Below, in pieces: positions 45,466 through 54,729 of a stretch of 64,000 nucleotides of DNA. This DNA comes from JAWUWD01 sp034112085 (GTDB lineage: Bacteria; Bacteroidota; Bacteroidia; Cytophagales; Cyclobacteriaceae), in NCBI GenBank assembly GCA_034112085.1, contig JAWUWD010000030.1:12644-76643 (forward strand), read 5' to 3'. The position numbers and the translations under genes are program-made. Every line of letters starts with the position of its first letter. Within the stretch, counting starts at the first letter, position 1. Below the pieces are notes generated by a model, which did not search any database, was not told where the DNA came from, and was given only the letters and a program-made list of their open reading frames with translations.

Positions 45466-45725
45466 GTTGCTAATGCCTTTATAGAACACTATGCCTATCA
45501 TGAGCTTAATGGTGATGAAATTAGTATTTTCCGTGTCTCGAACCAAGTTACAGAGACTTTAGCGATATTTTTTCTACGTGGACATCTGCCGAAATTTGTG
45601 TGCAGGTCAACCACAGGAACTGGCTTCAGGGAGACCTACTTAAGAAGCTAGGAAACTCCAGACACTGAAAGCGGATATGAATCTAACAATAGTGAACAAA
45701 GGCAGGCGTGTCTATACCATTCTAT
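45466..45725. repeat. Intergenic repeat element A
   Basis: About 260 bp similar along its length to element B (47571-47846). Shared blocks include CTTAATGGTGATGAAA, TAGTATTTTC and GTGCAGG. The ends are imperfect inverted repeats (TATAGAACACTATGCCT against the complement of AGGCAGGCGTGTCTATA). No ORF lies inside. It makes up most of the 412-bp gap between two divergent genes. Confidence 0.7.
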
Positions 45726-45835
45726 GAGCATTAATTTTTTCCAAGATGGAAAAATGTCCATGCTTTATTACCATCTATCCATTCTTTGGCCCCACTGATT
45801 TCTTCAATTTTGTATTGTAACAAACCCACAAAAAA

Positions 45836-46555
45836 ATGAAAGGAACCAAAAACAAGCTATCAATCATTGGACTGACCATCTTAATGACAATTTCAACGCT
45901 AACATTTTCACAAACAAAAAAAGATAACATGGAAACAGTTAAAAAAGAAACAATCGGGCTATTGGTATTACTTAAAGCAAAATCAGGGAAAGAAGAGGCA
46001 GTTAAGCAGTTTCTAAACAGTGCGTTGAAATTGGTAAACGAAGAGCCTCAAACTGAGTACTGGTACGCCTTCCAGATCGACAATAATACCTTTGGAATAT
46101 TTGACACTTTTAGTAAAGAGGAGGGGAGGCAAACGCACCTTTCTGGAAAAGTAGCTGAAGCACTAATGGCAAATGCTGGAGAGCTGCTCAATGATTTTAA
46201 TGCTGAAACGGATATTCAAACGATAGATCTACTGGCAAACAATAAGAAGACCGGAGAGGAGAAAAAAGGGCTTTTGGTAATAATGAAAGCAAAAGCAGAT
46301 AAATCATCTGATGTGGAAAACTTCCTTTATGAAGGAGAAAAGCTGGTTAAAAATGAGCCTAATACAGTCTCTTGGTATGCAGCCAAAATGAGCGAAGGGA
46401 CTTACGTCATTTTTGACACATTTACAGATGATTCAGGAAGAGATTCACATCTCAATGGGCAAATTGCGGCAACACTTATGGAGAATGCACCTGTGATTTT
46501 GGAAGGTTTCGAAACTTCAGCTATTCAGACCTTTGACATATTGGCTTCAAAATAA
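45836..46555 (+). CDS. Exported protein with two ABM-type monooxygenase domains
   Basis: A 239-residue protein with a signal peptide (LSIIGLTILMTISTLTFSQ). It contains two similar ABM (antibiotic biosynthesis monooxygenase, YgiN-like) domains of about 95 residues each: domain 1 GLLVLLKAKSGKEEAVKQFL with SKEEGRQTHLSG, and domain 2 GLLVIMKAKADKSSDVENFL with DDSGRDSHLNG. It resembles putative quinol monooxygenases, and the tandem in one chain would mimic the usual dimer. The AraC regulator follows 123 bp downstream after a terminator. Confidence 0.85.
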   Translation: MKGTKNKLSIIGLTILMTISTLTFSQTKKDNMETVKKETIGLLVLLKAKSGKEEAVKQFLNSALKLVNEEPQTEYWYAFQIDNNTFGIFDTFSKEEGRQTHLSGKVAEALMANAGELLNDFNAETDIQTIDLLANNKKTGEEKKGLLVIMKAKADKSSDVENFLYEGEKLVKNEPNTVSWYAAKMSEGTYVIFDTFTDDSGRDSHLNGQIAATLMENAPVILEGFETSAIQTFDILASK

Positions 46556-46578
46556 GTGTAAAAAAGCCAATTAGTTGT

Positions 46579-46619
46579 AGATTCGGACCATCCTAATTTG
46601 AGTTGGATGGTCTGAATCT
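46579..46619 (+). terminator. Terminator after tandem ABM gene
   Basis: AGATTCGGACCATCC and GGATGGTCTGAATCT pair over 15 bp with one G-U wobble and an 11-nt loop, followed by ATTTTCC. It lies 24 nt after the stop codon. Confidence 0.75.
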
Positions 46620-46677
46620 ATTTTCCAATATTATAAAATAAGTTTGTCAGAGTATCTTAAATTACTTTCAACTTTTC

Positions 46678-47556
46678 ATGGTGAATAGAACTGTTACACA
46701 TACGATCATTGACCAACAAACCAGCGAATTGGCTTTTAAGGTCTATGCATTTAAAGATCTGGACCACTTCGATCATTTACAAAGGAGAAACTACTATTCT
46801 CTGATTCTTATGCAGAAAGGTGAGCCGACTTTGAAGGTGGGCTTATCTGAATACATTCTGAGTGAAGGAGCGATGATCTGTCTTTCTCCATACCAGCCAT
46901 TCATGATCACGTCTGATGTCGAGTGCACTGGTTGGATGCTTAATTTTCATCCGGATTTTTTCTGTACCTATAGGCATCAAAATGAAATAGAGACAGAGGG
47001 AGTATTATTTCATAACTTCCATCAGGCGCCTTATTTTAGACTGTCTGAAGAAAGTATTTTCCTCAATCTTTTCCATCAGATATCGCTGGAACTGACCAAG
47101 AATAAAATCGCTCAACATGAGGTATTGGTTGCTTACTTAAAGATTTTTTTGATAGAGGCTGTACGGCAAAAAAGGAATTTTGAAAATGATAATGAACCCG
47201 ATCCTACAGCAGATCGGACAGAAATGATTCAAAAATTATTGGATGCCATTGAAAATAATTTTTGTGCAGTTAATACTCCTCAAAAGTATGCAGATATACT
47301 TTGTGTCTCTGCCAAAACCCTAGGTAGAATTACCAAGAAGAATCTTGGTAAAACGCTCACTGAACTGATTTCTAACCGGGTGGTGATTGAAGCAAAACGT
47401 GAACTGTATTTAACCTCTAAGTCAGTGAAGCAAGTAAGTGCACTTCTAGGTTATCCTGATGAGTTCTACTTTAGTCGATTATTTAAGAAAAAAGTTGGTG
47501 TTTCGCCTGATGTTTATCGAAAAACTGTTGGTTTCGCCAAACTTGAGATTAAATAA
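46678..47556 (+). CDS. AraC-family transcriptional regulator
   Basis: A 292-residue regulator. The N-terminal half is cupin-like (RRNYYSLILMQKG, SEGAMICLSPYQPFMI) and would sense a ligand. The C-terminal double helix-turn-helix is seen in PQKYADILCVSAKTLGRI and SVKQVSALLGYPDEFYFSRLFKK. Its position beside the tandem ABM gene suggests that it controls that gene. It ends 15 bp before repeat element B. Confidence 0.92.
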   Translation: MVNRTVTHTIIDQQTSELAFKVYAFKDLDHFDHLQRRNYYSLILMQKGEPTLKVGLSEYILSEGAMICLSPYQPFMITSDVECTGWMLNFHPDFFCTYRHQNEIETEGVLFHNFHQAPYFRLSEESIFLNLFHQISLELTKNKIAQHEVLVAYLKIFLIEAVRQKRNFENDNEPDPTADRTEMIQKLLDAIENNFCAVNTPQKYADILCVSAKTLGRITKKNLGKTLTELISNRVVIEAKRELYLTSKSVKQVSALLGYPDEFYFSRLFKKKVGVSPDVYRKTVGFAKLEIK

Positions 47557-47570
47557 GTTTAAAATACTAG

Positions 47571-47846
47571 GCATTGCACACAACGCCCGTATAGAACGCT
47601 GTGCCTATTCGGTGCTTAATGGTGATGAAAGTAGTATTTTCTGTGTTTCCTTCCAAGTTGCAGAGAGATTAGCGACAACCTTTCTGCGCACTGCGAGCCG
47701 AAACCTGCGTGCAGGCTAACCACAAAAACCAGCTCCATAGAGACCTTCTCAGCTACCCATGAAACTCAAAACACAGAAGATACGGACAAGCCGCACCCGC
47801 TTGATGAAGTATGAGTAAAGGCATGCGTTTCTATGCAATGTTAGCT
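47571..47846. repeat. Intergenic repeat element B
   Basis: About 276 bp homologous to element A, with imperfect inverted ends: ACGCCCGTATAGAACGCTGTGCCT on the left, and AGGCATGCGTTTCTATGC on the right as reverse complement. It lies between the convergent AraC and lipoprotein genes, nearly touching both stop codons. It might be a MITE-like element, an integron-attC-like site or a structured terminator. Confidence 0.72.
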
Positions 47847-47852
47847 GTTGTT

Positions 47853-48431
47853 TTACCACGCAGTTATCCAAAAAGCTGCAAGTCCATAGGATTCATTTAT
47901 TACAACTCCTTTAGTGTAGCCGTGTCTCCATTCTGTCTCATCACACCAGTCCAATGTCAAACTAGCACGTGGCAAGAATTCCCCTTTTTTTGACTCAAGC
48001 AGGAATATCTGAAAGTCATCAGGCAAAAATGTTGCTTCGATTTTCAATTTCTCCATGAGGAAGTAAAATGAAGGGGTGGTTGATTCTGCCTTGTCACAGT
48101 CAAATTGCCTTGGACAATTAATACAATTTGATGTTGAATCAGTCGTGAATGATTTATTCCCTAGATCGAATTCTTTCTTGATGTCAATAATTTCCGATGG
48201 GTTCACCTTATATGTGTGAATAGCCCACGCTCCCAAATGATTGAGTTCCTCTACAGTTGTGTCTCCAATATTTGGGTAAAATTCAACTTGGTGAAAAAAA
48301 GCCAAATCGCGATTGACCATATGATCAATCAATATGTTGTCAAATTTTTGCTCAAATTCAGAACTTGTTTTCTCAGAGTTAGTGCATGAAATGCAGATGG
48401 TGAGGAATATGATTAAAGTGGTTCGAGACAT
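47853..48431 (-). CDS. Cys-rich lipoprotein of unknown function
   Basis: A 192-residue lipoprotein. I start at the ATG at 48431, which gives MSRTTLIIFLTICISC with lipobox Cys at residue 16. The longer frame to 48524 adds an unrelated leader. The mature part has a Cys group (SNCINCPRQFDCDK) and ends YGLAAFWITAW. I do not recognise the family. Its stop codon lies about 7 bp from repeat element B. Confidence 0.62.
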   Translation of the reverse strand: MSRTTLIIFLTICISCTNSEKTSSEFEQKFDNILIDHMVNRDLAFFHQVEFYPNIGDTTVEELNHLGAWAIHTYKVNPSEIIDIKKEFDLGNKSFTTDSTSNCINCPRQFDCDKAESTTPSFYFLMEKLKIEATFLPDDFQIFLLESKKGEFLPRASLTLDWCDETEWRHGYTKGVVINESYGLAAFWITAW

Positions 48432-48602
48432 AAAATGTTCGTTAAGGCATATTGTTTGCAAATAACAGCTAACAACTGAGTATACCACATGTAGTTTATT
48501 TTCCATTAGAATTGCACCGCTCATGTTGTTTGCTCTTCTAAATTGAAATCAGCACTCATAATTGGTTCGACTTTTGTACATTGGATTAGTAAATCATTCA
48601 CT

Positions 48603-49316
48603 ATGAAATCAGAAAATTTCTTGCCCGCTATTCTCATTACAATAGGCTTATCACTTGCGGGGTATTTCATCGGCAATGGCATCTTCAAGACGAAAGCACT
48701 TGACAGATATGTCACCGTAAAAGGTTTGGCAGAAAGAGAAGTAGATGCAAATTTGGCTATTTGGCCAATATCTTTTTCAGAAGCCTCTAACGATCTTAAC
48801 GCGCTGCAATCTGAATTAGAAACTAACACTTTCATAATAAAAGCATTTTTAAAGGAAAGAGGGTTTGACGATACTGAAGTGAGTGTAGGTACGCAAAGCA
48901 TCACTGATTTTCAAGCATCTCAATATTATGGAAATGCACAACAGAGGAAGTACAGATATCTGGGCAAAGGGAAGCTGACTGTGAGGACAACAAAAGTAGG
49001 TCAATTGGTGGATGCACTTGGCAATTTATCCACCTTGATCGGTCAAGGCATTATACTTGCTGACGAGAATTATTATGAAAGTAAGGTGCAATATTTATAT
49101 ACAGATCTCAATCAAATTAAACCAGAAATGATCGAGGAGGCAACGATCAATGCACGACAGTCTGCAACTAAGTTTGCACAAGATTCAGGATCAAAGGTTG
49201 GTAAAATCAGGCAAGCCAATCAGGGTTTGTTTTCAATCAACGATCGCGATTTCAACAGCCCTCACAAAAAGAAAATTAGGGTAGTAACAACGGTAGAATA
49301 TTACTTGGAGGATTGA
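48603..49316 (+). CDS. SIMPL-domain (DUF541) protein
   Basis: A 237-residue SIMPL-domain protein. I use the ATG at 48603, which puts the hydrophobic anchor (LPAILITIGLSLAGYFIG) right at the N-terminus. The family core is visible as VTVKGLAEREVDANLAIWPISF and the later EEATINARQSATKFAQDSG. SIMPL proteins form ring-like oligomers in the periplasm and their role is unclear. Its stop overlaps the ATG of the small downstream gene (TGATG). Confidence 0.85.
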   Translation: MKSENFLPAILITIGLSLAGYFIGNGIFKTKALDRYVTVKGLAEREVDANLAIWPISFSEASNDLNALQSELETNTFIIKAFLKERGFDDTEVSVGTQSITDFQASQYYGNAQQRKYRYLGKGKLTVRTTKVGQLVDALGNLSTLIGQGIILADENYYESKVQYLYTDLNQIKPEMIEEATINARQSATKFAQDSGSKVGKIRQANQGLFSINDRDFNSPHKKKIRVVTTVEYYLED

Positions 49317-49513
49317 TGATCAACTACTGGGAAACGCTTGCGCTTTATATTGCTGTCACATGCCTGATTTTCACCGTGATTGGGTTTATCAATCCAGTGA
49401 TTATGCTGTGGTGGGAAGATGTACAGAATAGGAAGAAAGTGCTGCAATATTATGCCACCACTGGCCTTGTCGCCTACTTGGTGCATTGGGGATTCAAACT
49501 ATTTGGGTCTTAG
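49316..49513 (+). CDS. Small membrane protein downstream of SIMPL gene
   Basis: A 65-residue protein with two hydrophobic stretches (about residues 6-28 and 44-60). The ATG overlaps the SIMPL stop codon, which makes translational coupling likely. The TTG one codon earlier is less likely as a start. I do not recognise the family. It may be a partner of the SIMPL protein in the membrane. Confidence 0.6.
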   Translation: MINYWETLALYIAVTCLIFTVIGFINPVIMLWWEDVQNRKKVLQYYATTGLVAYLVHWGFKLFGS

Positions 49514-49520
49514 TTTTCCC

Positions 49521-50804
49521 TCATCCAAAAGCCTTTATAAACTTCTGATTTATTTCGTCTAGGCAAAGATTACCTATGCTTCCCTCATGTGTGTGATTCA
49601 CTATTTTTTTAGGCTCAAATTCACCTTTCAGAATTTCTTTTCCTAGCTGTTTGTATGCATCTCTGAAAGACATTCCACTAAGCACAAGTGTGTTGACTTC
49701 TTCTACACTGTACATGTATTTGTAAATGTCATTATCTACGATATTGTTTTTTATGATGATGTGTTGCAACATGAAGTTGCAAACTTCGAGTATGTCTTTT
49801 AACTCATCTATGCCTCCGATAAAGCTTTCCTTGATTAGTTGTAAATCTCTATGATATCCACTTGTCAGGTTGTTCGTGATCATCATGATTTCTGTAGGCA
49901 GGTTCTGAATTTTGTTGCATTTGGCTCTGATTAGCTCAAAGACGTCAGGGTTTTGTTTGTGCGGCATGATGCTAGAGCCTGTCGTGAGTTCTTTTGGGAA
50001 ACCAATAAAGTCAAAATTTTGACTCATAAACAAACATACATCTGCCGAAAATTTGGACAATGTACCAGCTACAGAGGCTAGTGCAAACGCAGTTGATTTT
50101 TCCAATTTTCCTCTGCTCATCTGAGCTGCTACTACATTGTATTTCATTGTGTCAAAGTTGAGAAGATCAGTCGTCATCGTACGGTTGATTGGAAAAGAAC
50201 TGCCATAACCAGCGGCTGAGCCCAGCGGGTTCTGATCACTTATTTTTAAGGCAGCATTGAGCATAATCACATCATCTATCAAGGACTCTGCGTAGGCAGA
50301 AAACCAAAGACCAAATGAGGAAGGCATCGCTACTTGAGTATGGGTATATCCTGGAAGTAGCACTTCTTTGTGGGATTCACTGAGCTTCATTAAGGTGTCA
50401 AAAAGAGTTTTGGTGAGTTGCTTGATCAACCCAATTTCATCTTTGGTATAGAGGTGCAGATCCACCAAAACTTGGTCATTTCTTGAACGGGCAGTATGAA
50501 TTTTTTTGCCAGCATCTCCGATTTTCTTGACCAGTTCAAACTCAATCTTACTATGTACATCCTCGAATTGTTCCTCAATCATAAAAGATCCGTCTTTAAC
50601 TGAACGCATCAAGTTATTGAGTTCGGTCACTATTGCAGCTAGCTCTTCTGAAGTCAAGATACCAATGCTCTCTAGCATTTTTGCATGAGCAATATTTCCT
50701 TTGATATCATATTTGGCAAGCTTTAAGTCTAAAATACGGTCATTTCCAACAGTAAATTTTTCTACTACATTATCAGTTGTATATCCTTTTTCCCAAAGTT
50801 TCAT
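49521..50804 (-). CDS. argH: Argininosuccinate lyase
   Basis: A 427-residue lyase that makes arginine and fumarate from argininosuccinate. The fumarase/aspartase superfamily signature GSSIMPHKQNP is at about residue 277. Other family motifs are HTARSRNDQV and GYTHTQVAMP. It is the last gene of the nine-gene arginine operon, 6 nt after argE. Confidence 0.96.
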   Translation of the reverse strand: MKLWEKGYTTDNVVEKFTVGNDRILDLKLAKYDIKGNIAHAKMLESIGILTSEELAAIVTELNNLMRSVKDGSFMIEEQFEDVHSKIEFELVKKIGDAGKKIHTARSRNDQVLVDLHLYTKDEIGLIKQLTKTLFDTLMKLSESHKEVLLPGYTHTQVAMPSSFGLWFSAYAESLIDDVIMLNAALKISDQNPLGSAAGYGSSFPINRTMTTDLLNFDTMKYNVVAAQMSRGKLEKSTAFALASVAGTLSKFSADVCLFMSQNFDFIGFPKELTTGSSIMPHKQNPDVFELIRAKCNKIQNLPTEIMMITNNLTSGYHRDLQLIKESFIGGIDELKDILEVCNFMLQHIIIKNNIVDNDIYKYMYSVEEVNTLVLSGMSFRDAYKQLGKEILKGEFEPKKIVNHTHEGSIGNLCLDEINQKFIKAFG

Positions 50805-50810
50805 ATCTAT

Positions 50811-51884
50811 CTATTTTAATAGTATCGATTCAAATAATTTAATATAAAGGTCAATACCTTCTTTAATTTCCTCAAGCTTGATGTACTCATCGGCAGTATG
50901 TGATCTACTGGATACCCCTGGTCCCATTTTCAAAGAGGGGCATGTTAATGCAGTCTGATCAGACATCGTAGGAGATCCATAGGTTTCTCTTCCAAGTTTA
51001 GCACCACTTTGCACCAGGATGTGATCTACTGATATTGATGACGAGTTGTGTTTGAATGATCTCGCTACCATTTTACTTGAAGTATTTTGATCGATCATCT
51101 CAAAAACTTCTCGATTGGTATAAGCATCATTGATTCTCACATCTACCACAAAATGGCAAGCAGCGGGAATGACGTTGTGCTGGTCTCCGGCATTGATTTG
51201 TGTGACGCTCATCTTCACTTTTCCCAATGTTTGGGATGCGATTGGAAATTGGTAATCTTTGATCCAATTGATGTCCTTCGTGGCTTCGTAAATTGCATTT
51301 ACCGTATTGTCATGCGCAGCATGTCCAGACACGCCACTGGCATAGCCATCGATCACCAACAATCCTTTTTCACTTATCGCCAAGTTCATCTCAGTGGGCT
51401 CTCCCACTAACGCAAAGTCTATATTTGGAAGCAACGGTAAAAGGCTCCTCAAACCATTGTCCCCAGAATTTTCTTCTTCGCCTGTGGCAGCTATGATGAG
51501 GTTGTAGCTTAAATTTTCATCATTATAATAGTGGGTAAAAAGAGCGATTAGGGAAACTAAACAACCCCCAGCATCATTACTCCCCAAACCAAACAGTTTC
51601 CCATCCTTTACAATTGGATCGAATGGGTCATTGGTATAATTTTTATTTGGCTTGATAGTATCATGGTGTGAATTTAGGAGTATAGTGGGCTTTTGTTCGT
51701 CAAAGAATTTATTGATAGCCCAAACATTGTTATTGCTTCTTTGTGTTGCTATTCCTTGATTCGACAACCAGTTTTCTATCTTATCACCTGTTTCGTGTTC
51801 CTCTCCAGAAAATGATGACGTTTGGATCAGTAACTTTAATAGACCGATAGCTTCTTCATATAAGTGTTCTATTTTCATCATCAT
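50811..51884 (-). CDS. argE: N-acyl-ornithine deacylase (ArgE-like, M20 family)
   Basis: A 357-residue zinc-dependent M20 peptidase-family protein. Zinc-ligand motifs NSHHDTIKPN, GLGSNDAGG and TGEEENSGD are in place. In this operon it would remove the acyl group from acyl-citrulline, since the carbamoyltransferase here acts before deacylation. The name ArgE rests on its place in the operon, because the same family contains DapE and LysK. It overlaps argB by 4 nt. Confidence 0.9.
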   Translation of the reverse strand: MMMKIEHLYEEAIGLLKLLIQTSSFSGEEHETGDKIENWLSNQGIATQRSNNNVWAINKFFDEQKPTILLNSHHDTIKPNKNYTNDPFDPIVKDGKLFGLGSNDAGGCLVSLIALFTHYYNDENLSYNLIIAATGEEENSGDNGLRSLLPLLPNIDFALVGEPTEMNLAISEKGLLVIDGYASGVSGHAAHDNTVNAIYEATKDINWIKDYQFPIASQTLGKVKMSVTQINAGDQHNVIPAACHFVVDVRINDAYTNREVFEMIDQNTSSKMVARSFKHNSSSISVDHILVQSGAKLGRETYGSPTMSDQTALTCPSLKMGPGVSSRSHTADEYIKLEEIKEGIDLYIKLFESILLK

Positions 51885-52660
51885 TTCATTATAGTAGTGT
51901 GGATGGATTCTAGATTATCCAGCAAGTGTTGATCACCGATCTTTACTTGGGACACATTATGATCAATCGCATAAAAACAGTTCTTGAGTTTAGGCAACAT
52001 TCCATCGCTTATCAGGCCATTACTTTTCATTTGTTCATATGTGTCAAGAGTTATCGTATCTATGACGGAATTTTCATTGTTTACATCTTTCAAAACACCT
52101 TTTTTCTCGAAACAATAGATCAACTCTACGCTATATTGTGTGCTCATAGCGATGGCTATATCAGCCGCTATTGTGTCGGCATTGGTATTGAGTAGCTGAC
52201 CGTTTCCATCATGACAAATGGCGGAAAAAACAGGAGTGACTCCGTTAGATAAAAAGAGCTGAACGGCTTCCACGTTTACCTCTTTCACATCGCCCACCCA
52301 CCCAAAGTCTATAGGAGTTGCAGGCCGTTTGACAGCCATGATACAGTTGGCATCTCCGCCAGATAGCCCAATGGCATTGCACCCTAGTGATTGCAGTTTT
52401 GCTGTGATTTGCTTACTGATCAATCCAGCATAAACCATCGTGACCACTTCAATATCTTCATCAGAAGTGATTCTTCTCCCTTCAGTGATTTGCGTGGCAA
52501 TACCAAGTCTTTCACTGAGGTTTGTGGCTAATTTACCCCCGCCATGTATCAGTATTTTGGGATGACTTAGAGAATCAAAGCCTTTCAAGAATGATGATAG
52601 CTTGGCTTCATCATTGATGACGTTGCCTCCTATTTTGACTACAAGTAATTTATCCTTCAT
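51881..52660 (-). CDS. argB: N-acetylglutamate kinase
   Basis: A 259-residue amino-acid kinase of the ArgB type, second step of the arginine pathway. The ATP-binding start VVKIGGNVI and the GGGKLATNLSERLGI motif are visible, as are the TEGRRITSDEDIEVV and NTNADTIAADIA segments. It overlaps the carbamoyltransferase gene upstream by 11 nt and argE downstream by 4 nt. Confidence 0.94.
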   Translation of the reverse strand: MKDKLLVVKIGGNVINDEAKLSSFLKGFDSLSHPKILIHGGGKLATNLSERLGIATQITEGRRITSDEDIEVVTMVYAGLISKQITAKLQSLGCNAIGLSGGDANCIMAVKRPATPIDFGWVGDVKEVNVEAVQLFLSNGVTPVFSAICHDGNGQLLNTNADTIAADIAIAMSTQYSVELIYCFEKKGVLKDVNNENSVIDTITLDTYEQMKSNGLISDGMLPKLKNCFYAIDHNVSQVKIGDQHLLDNLESIHTTIMK

Positions 52661-53600
52661 TTTTCAACATATTAATTAATACAGTTTGAGCTGCAAAGGT
52701 TCTATTATTGGCCTGCTCGATCACTAGTGAGGCATCTGAGTCTATAATTTCATCAGTAACTACCACATTTCTCCTCACAGGCAGACAGTGCATAAATTTG
52801 GCCTTATTGGTCAATTTCATTTTGGATTCGTCTATTATCCATCCGCTAAAGTCGGTCCCTATTTGCCCATACTTGTTGTATGAAGACCAGTTTTTGGCAT
52901 AAACAAAATCAGCTCCTTGAAAGGCTTCCTCCTGATTATGTGTTACTTTGATGCCATCAGCATACTGAGCAGATAGATCGAAGCCTTTAGGGTTGGTGAT
53001 CACTAAATCAACATCCATTTTTGAGATCCATTCAGCAAAGGAATTGGCGACAGCTTGTGGCAATGCCTTGGGGTGTGGTGCCCAGCTCAATACTACTTTT
53101 GGTCGCTTTTTGGTCTTGTGCTCTTCAAGAGTAATCGCATCGGCAAATGATTGTAAGGGGTGCAATACAGCACTTTCTAAAGAAACAATAGGAACCGAAG
53201 CGTTGGCTATAAATTTATTCATAACCGTATCTGCATAGTCAGCTTCTTTATCTGTTAGGGTTGGAAATGTACGTACACCAATGATATCACAATATTGAGA
53301 GATGACAGCCGCAGCTTCTTTGACATGCTCTTGTGTGCCTTGATCCATGATGGCGCCATCCTGTAATTCTATTTGCCAACCATCGCCATTAACGTTCATG
53401 ACCATGACATTCATACCCAAATTAAGTGCTGCTTTCTGAGTACTTAGCCTTGTCCGAAGACTAGGGTTGAAAAATAGTAAGCCCAAGGTTTTATTTTTAC
53501 CAAGGTGTTTGTGTGCATAAGGGTTTTCCTTGATATCAATAGCTTGTTTGACCCATATCTCTATATTTTCAATATCATTTACGCTAGTGAATTTTTTCAT
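52650..53600 (-). CDS. argF': N-acyl-L-ornithine carbamoyltransferase
   Basis: A 316-residue transcarbamylase of the acyl-ornithine type found in Bacteroidota and Xanthomonas. The carbamoyl-phosphate motif is FFNPSLRTRLST (about 43-54). HPLQSFAD and HCLPVRRNV follow. In the substrate loop, position 90 is Gln (DQGTQEHVKEA). As I recall the literature, Glu there gives acetyl-ornithine and Pro gives succinyl-ornithine specificity, so the acyl group used here is open. It overlaps argD by 4 nt and argB by 11 nt. Confidence 0.92.
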   Translation of the reverse strand: MKKFTSVNDIENIEIWVKQAIDIKENPYAHKHLGKNKTLGLLFFNPSLRTRLSTQKAALNLGMNVMVMNVNGDGWQIELQDGAIMDQGTQEHVKEAAAVISQYCDIIGVRTFPTLTDKEADYADTVMNKFIANASVPIVSLESAVLHPLQSFADAITLEEHKTKKRPKVVLSWAPHPKALPQAVANSFAEWISKMDVDLVITNPKGFDLSAQYADGIKVTHNQEEAFQGADFVYAKNWSSYNKYGQIGTDFSGWIIDESKMKLTNKAKFMHCLPVRRNVVVTDEIIDSDASLVIEQANNRTFAAQTVLINMLKNEG

Positions 53601-54727
53601 GACAAGTGCTTCTTTAATGAGGATATAAAAGGCGTTATCTGCTCAGTTGTGATGCAAAGTGGAGGGAGAATTCTTAACAGATTTGGGTTGGCTGAGGCTC
53701 CCGTGAAAATGAAGTCTTCACTTAGTATTTTGGATCTGAGTTCTTTTACAGGAAAGCCGAGATCTATGCCCAGCATCAGACCTTTGCCCTTGATTTGTTT
53801 AATAGCTGGAATACTTTTCAACGATTCGACCAGGTAGTCACTCACAGGCTCAACGTTCTCTATGAGGTTTTCAGTTGAGAACACTTCGAGCACAGCAAGT
53901 GATGCCGCACAGGCAAGATGATTTCCTCCGAAAGTAGTTCCTAGCATACCATGTGAAGCCTTTATTTCTGGGCTGATCAATACCCCTGCTATTGGAAAGC
54001 CATTTCCCATGCCTTTGGCAACTGTGATTAGATCTGGTTTGATGTCAGCAGATTGGTGGGCAAAGAACTTCCCGCTTCTACCAAATCCACTTTGAATCTC
54101 ATCCAATATGAGTATAGCTCCGTTTGCTTTACAGGATTCTGAAAGCTGATTTAAAAATGTTGGTGTTGGTATATCCAACCCTCCCACTCCCTGGATGCCT
54201 TCAATAATTACCGCACAAATATCATCTTTGAGGAAGGCTGTTTTTAATTGTTCGCTGTTATTCAATTCAAGAAATTCAACAGGAAATTGATCTTGACTGA
54301 TTGAAGAAGAGGCAGGAGCGCTATCCGTAACATTAAGTGCAGCTGCGGTGCGCCCATGAAAACTGCCTTTAAACGCAATAACTTTTCTCTTTCCTGTATG
54401 AAAGGAAGCAAGTTTTAGTGCGTTTTCATTTGCTTCTGCACCACTATTACATAAGAACAGGTTATAATCTAGATAGCCAGATTGTTTACCTAACTCGTTA
54501 GCCAATTCATCTTGAATAGGCATTTCTACCGAATTCGAGTAGAAGCCTATTTTTGAAAGTTGTTTTTGGATTTTATCAACATAAGTTGGGTGACTATGCC
54601 CGATCGAAATGACGCCATGTCCTCCATATAAGTCCAAGTACTGTTGATCATTTTCATTATAAACATATACACCTCGCGCAGACTTGGGTGTAATGTTGAA
54701 TCTTGGGTAAACATCAAATAGTTTCAT
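53597..54727 (-). CDS. argD: Acyl-ornithine aminotransferase
   Basis: A 376-residue class-III PLP aminotransferase. The PLP-binding Lys is in VAKGMGNGFP, with LDEIQSGFGRSG just before it and LCNSGAEANENAL in the N-terminal half. It transaminates acyl-glutamate semialdehyde to acyl-ornithine. It begins 2 nt after the proC stop. Confidence 0.94.
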   Translation of the reverse strand: MKLFDVYPRFNITPKSARGVYVYNENDQQYLDLYGGHGVISIGHSHPTYVDKIQKQLSKIGFYSNSVEMPIQDELANELGKQSGYLDYNLFLCNSGAEANENALKLASFHTGKRKVIAFKGSFHGRTAAALNVTDSAPASSSISQDQFPVEFLELNNSEQLKTAFLKDDICAVIIEGIQGVGGLDIPTPTFLNQLSESCKANGAILILDEIQSGFGRSGKFFAHQSADIKPDLITVAKGMGNGFPIAGVLISPEIKASHGMLGTTFGGNHLACAASLAVLEVFSTENLIENVEPVSDYLVESLKSIPAIKQIKGKGLMLGIDLGFPVKELRSKILSEDFIFTGASANPNLLRILPPLCITTEQITPFISSLKKHLS

Positions 54728-54729
54728 TT

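Noticed and set aside
47571..47846. Element B as a true integron attC site
   Set aside because: The cores do not fit RYYYAAC/GTTRRRY strictly, there is no integrase in the window, and gene orientation around elements is mixed. Kept only as an alternative.
48521..48904. Minus-strand ORF of 127 codons
   Set aside because: It is antisense to the SIMPL gene, whose family motifs are clear.
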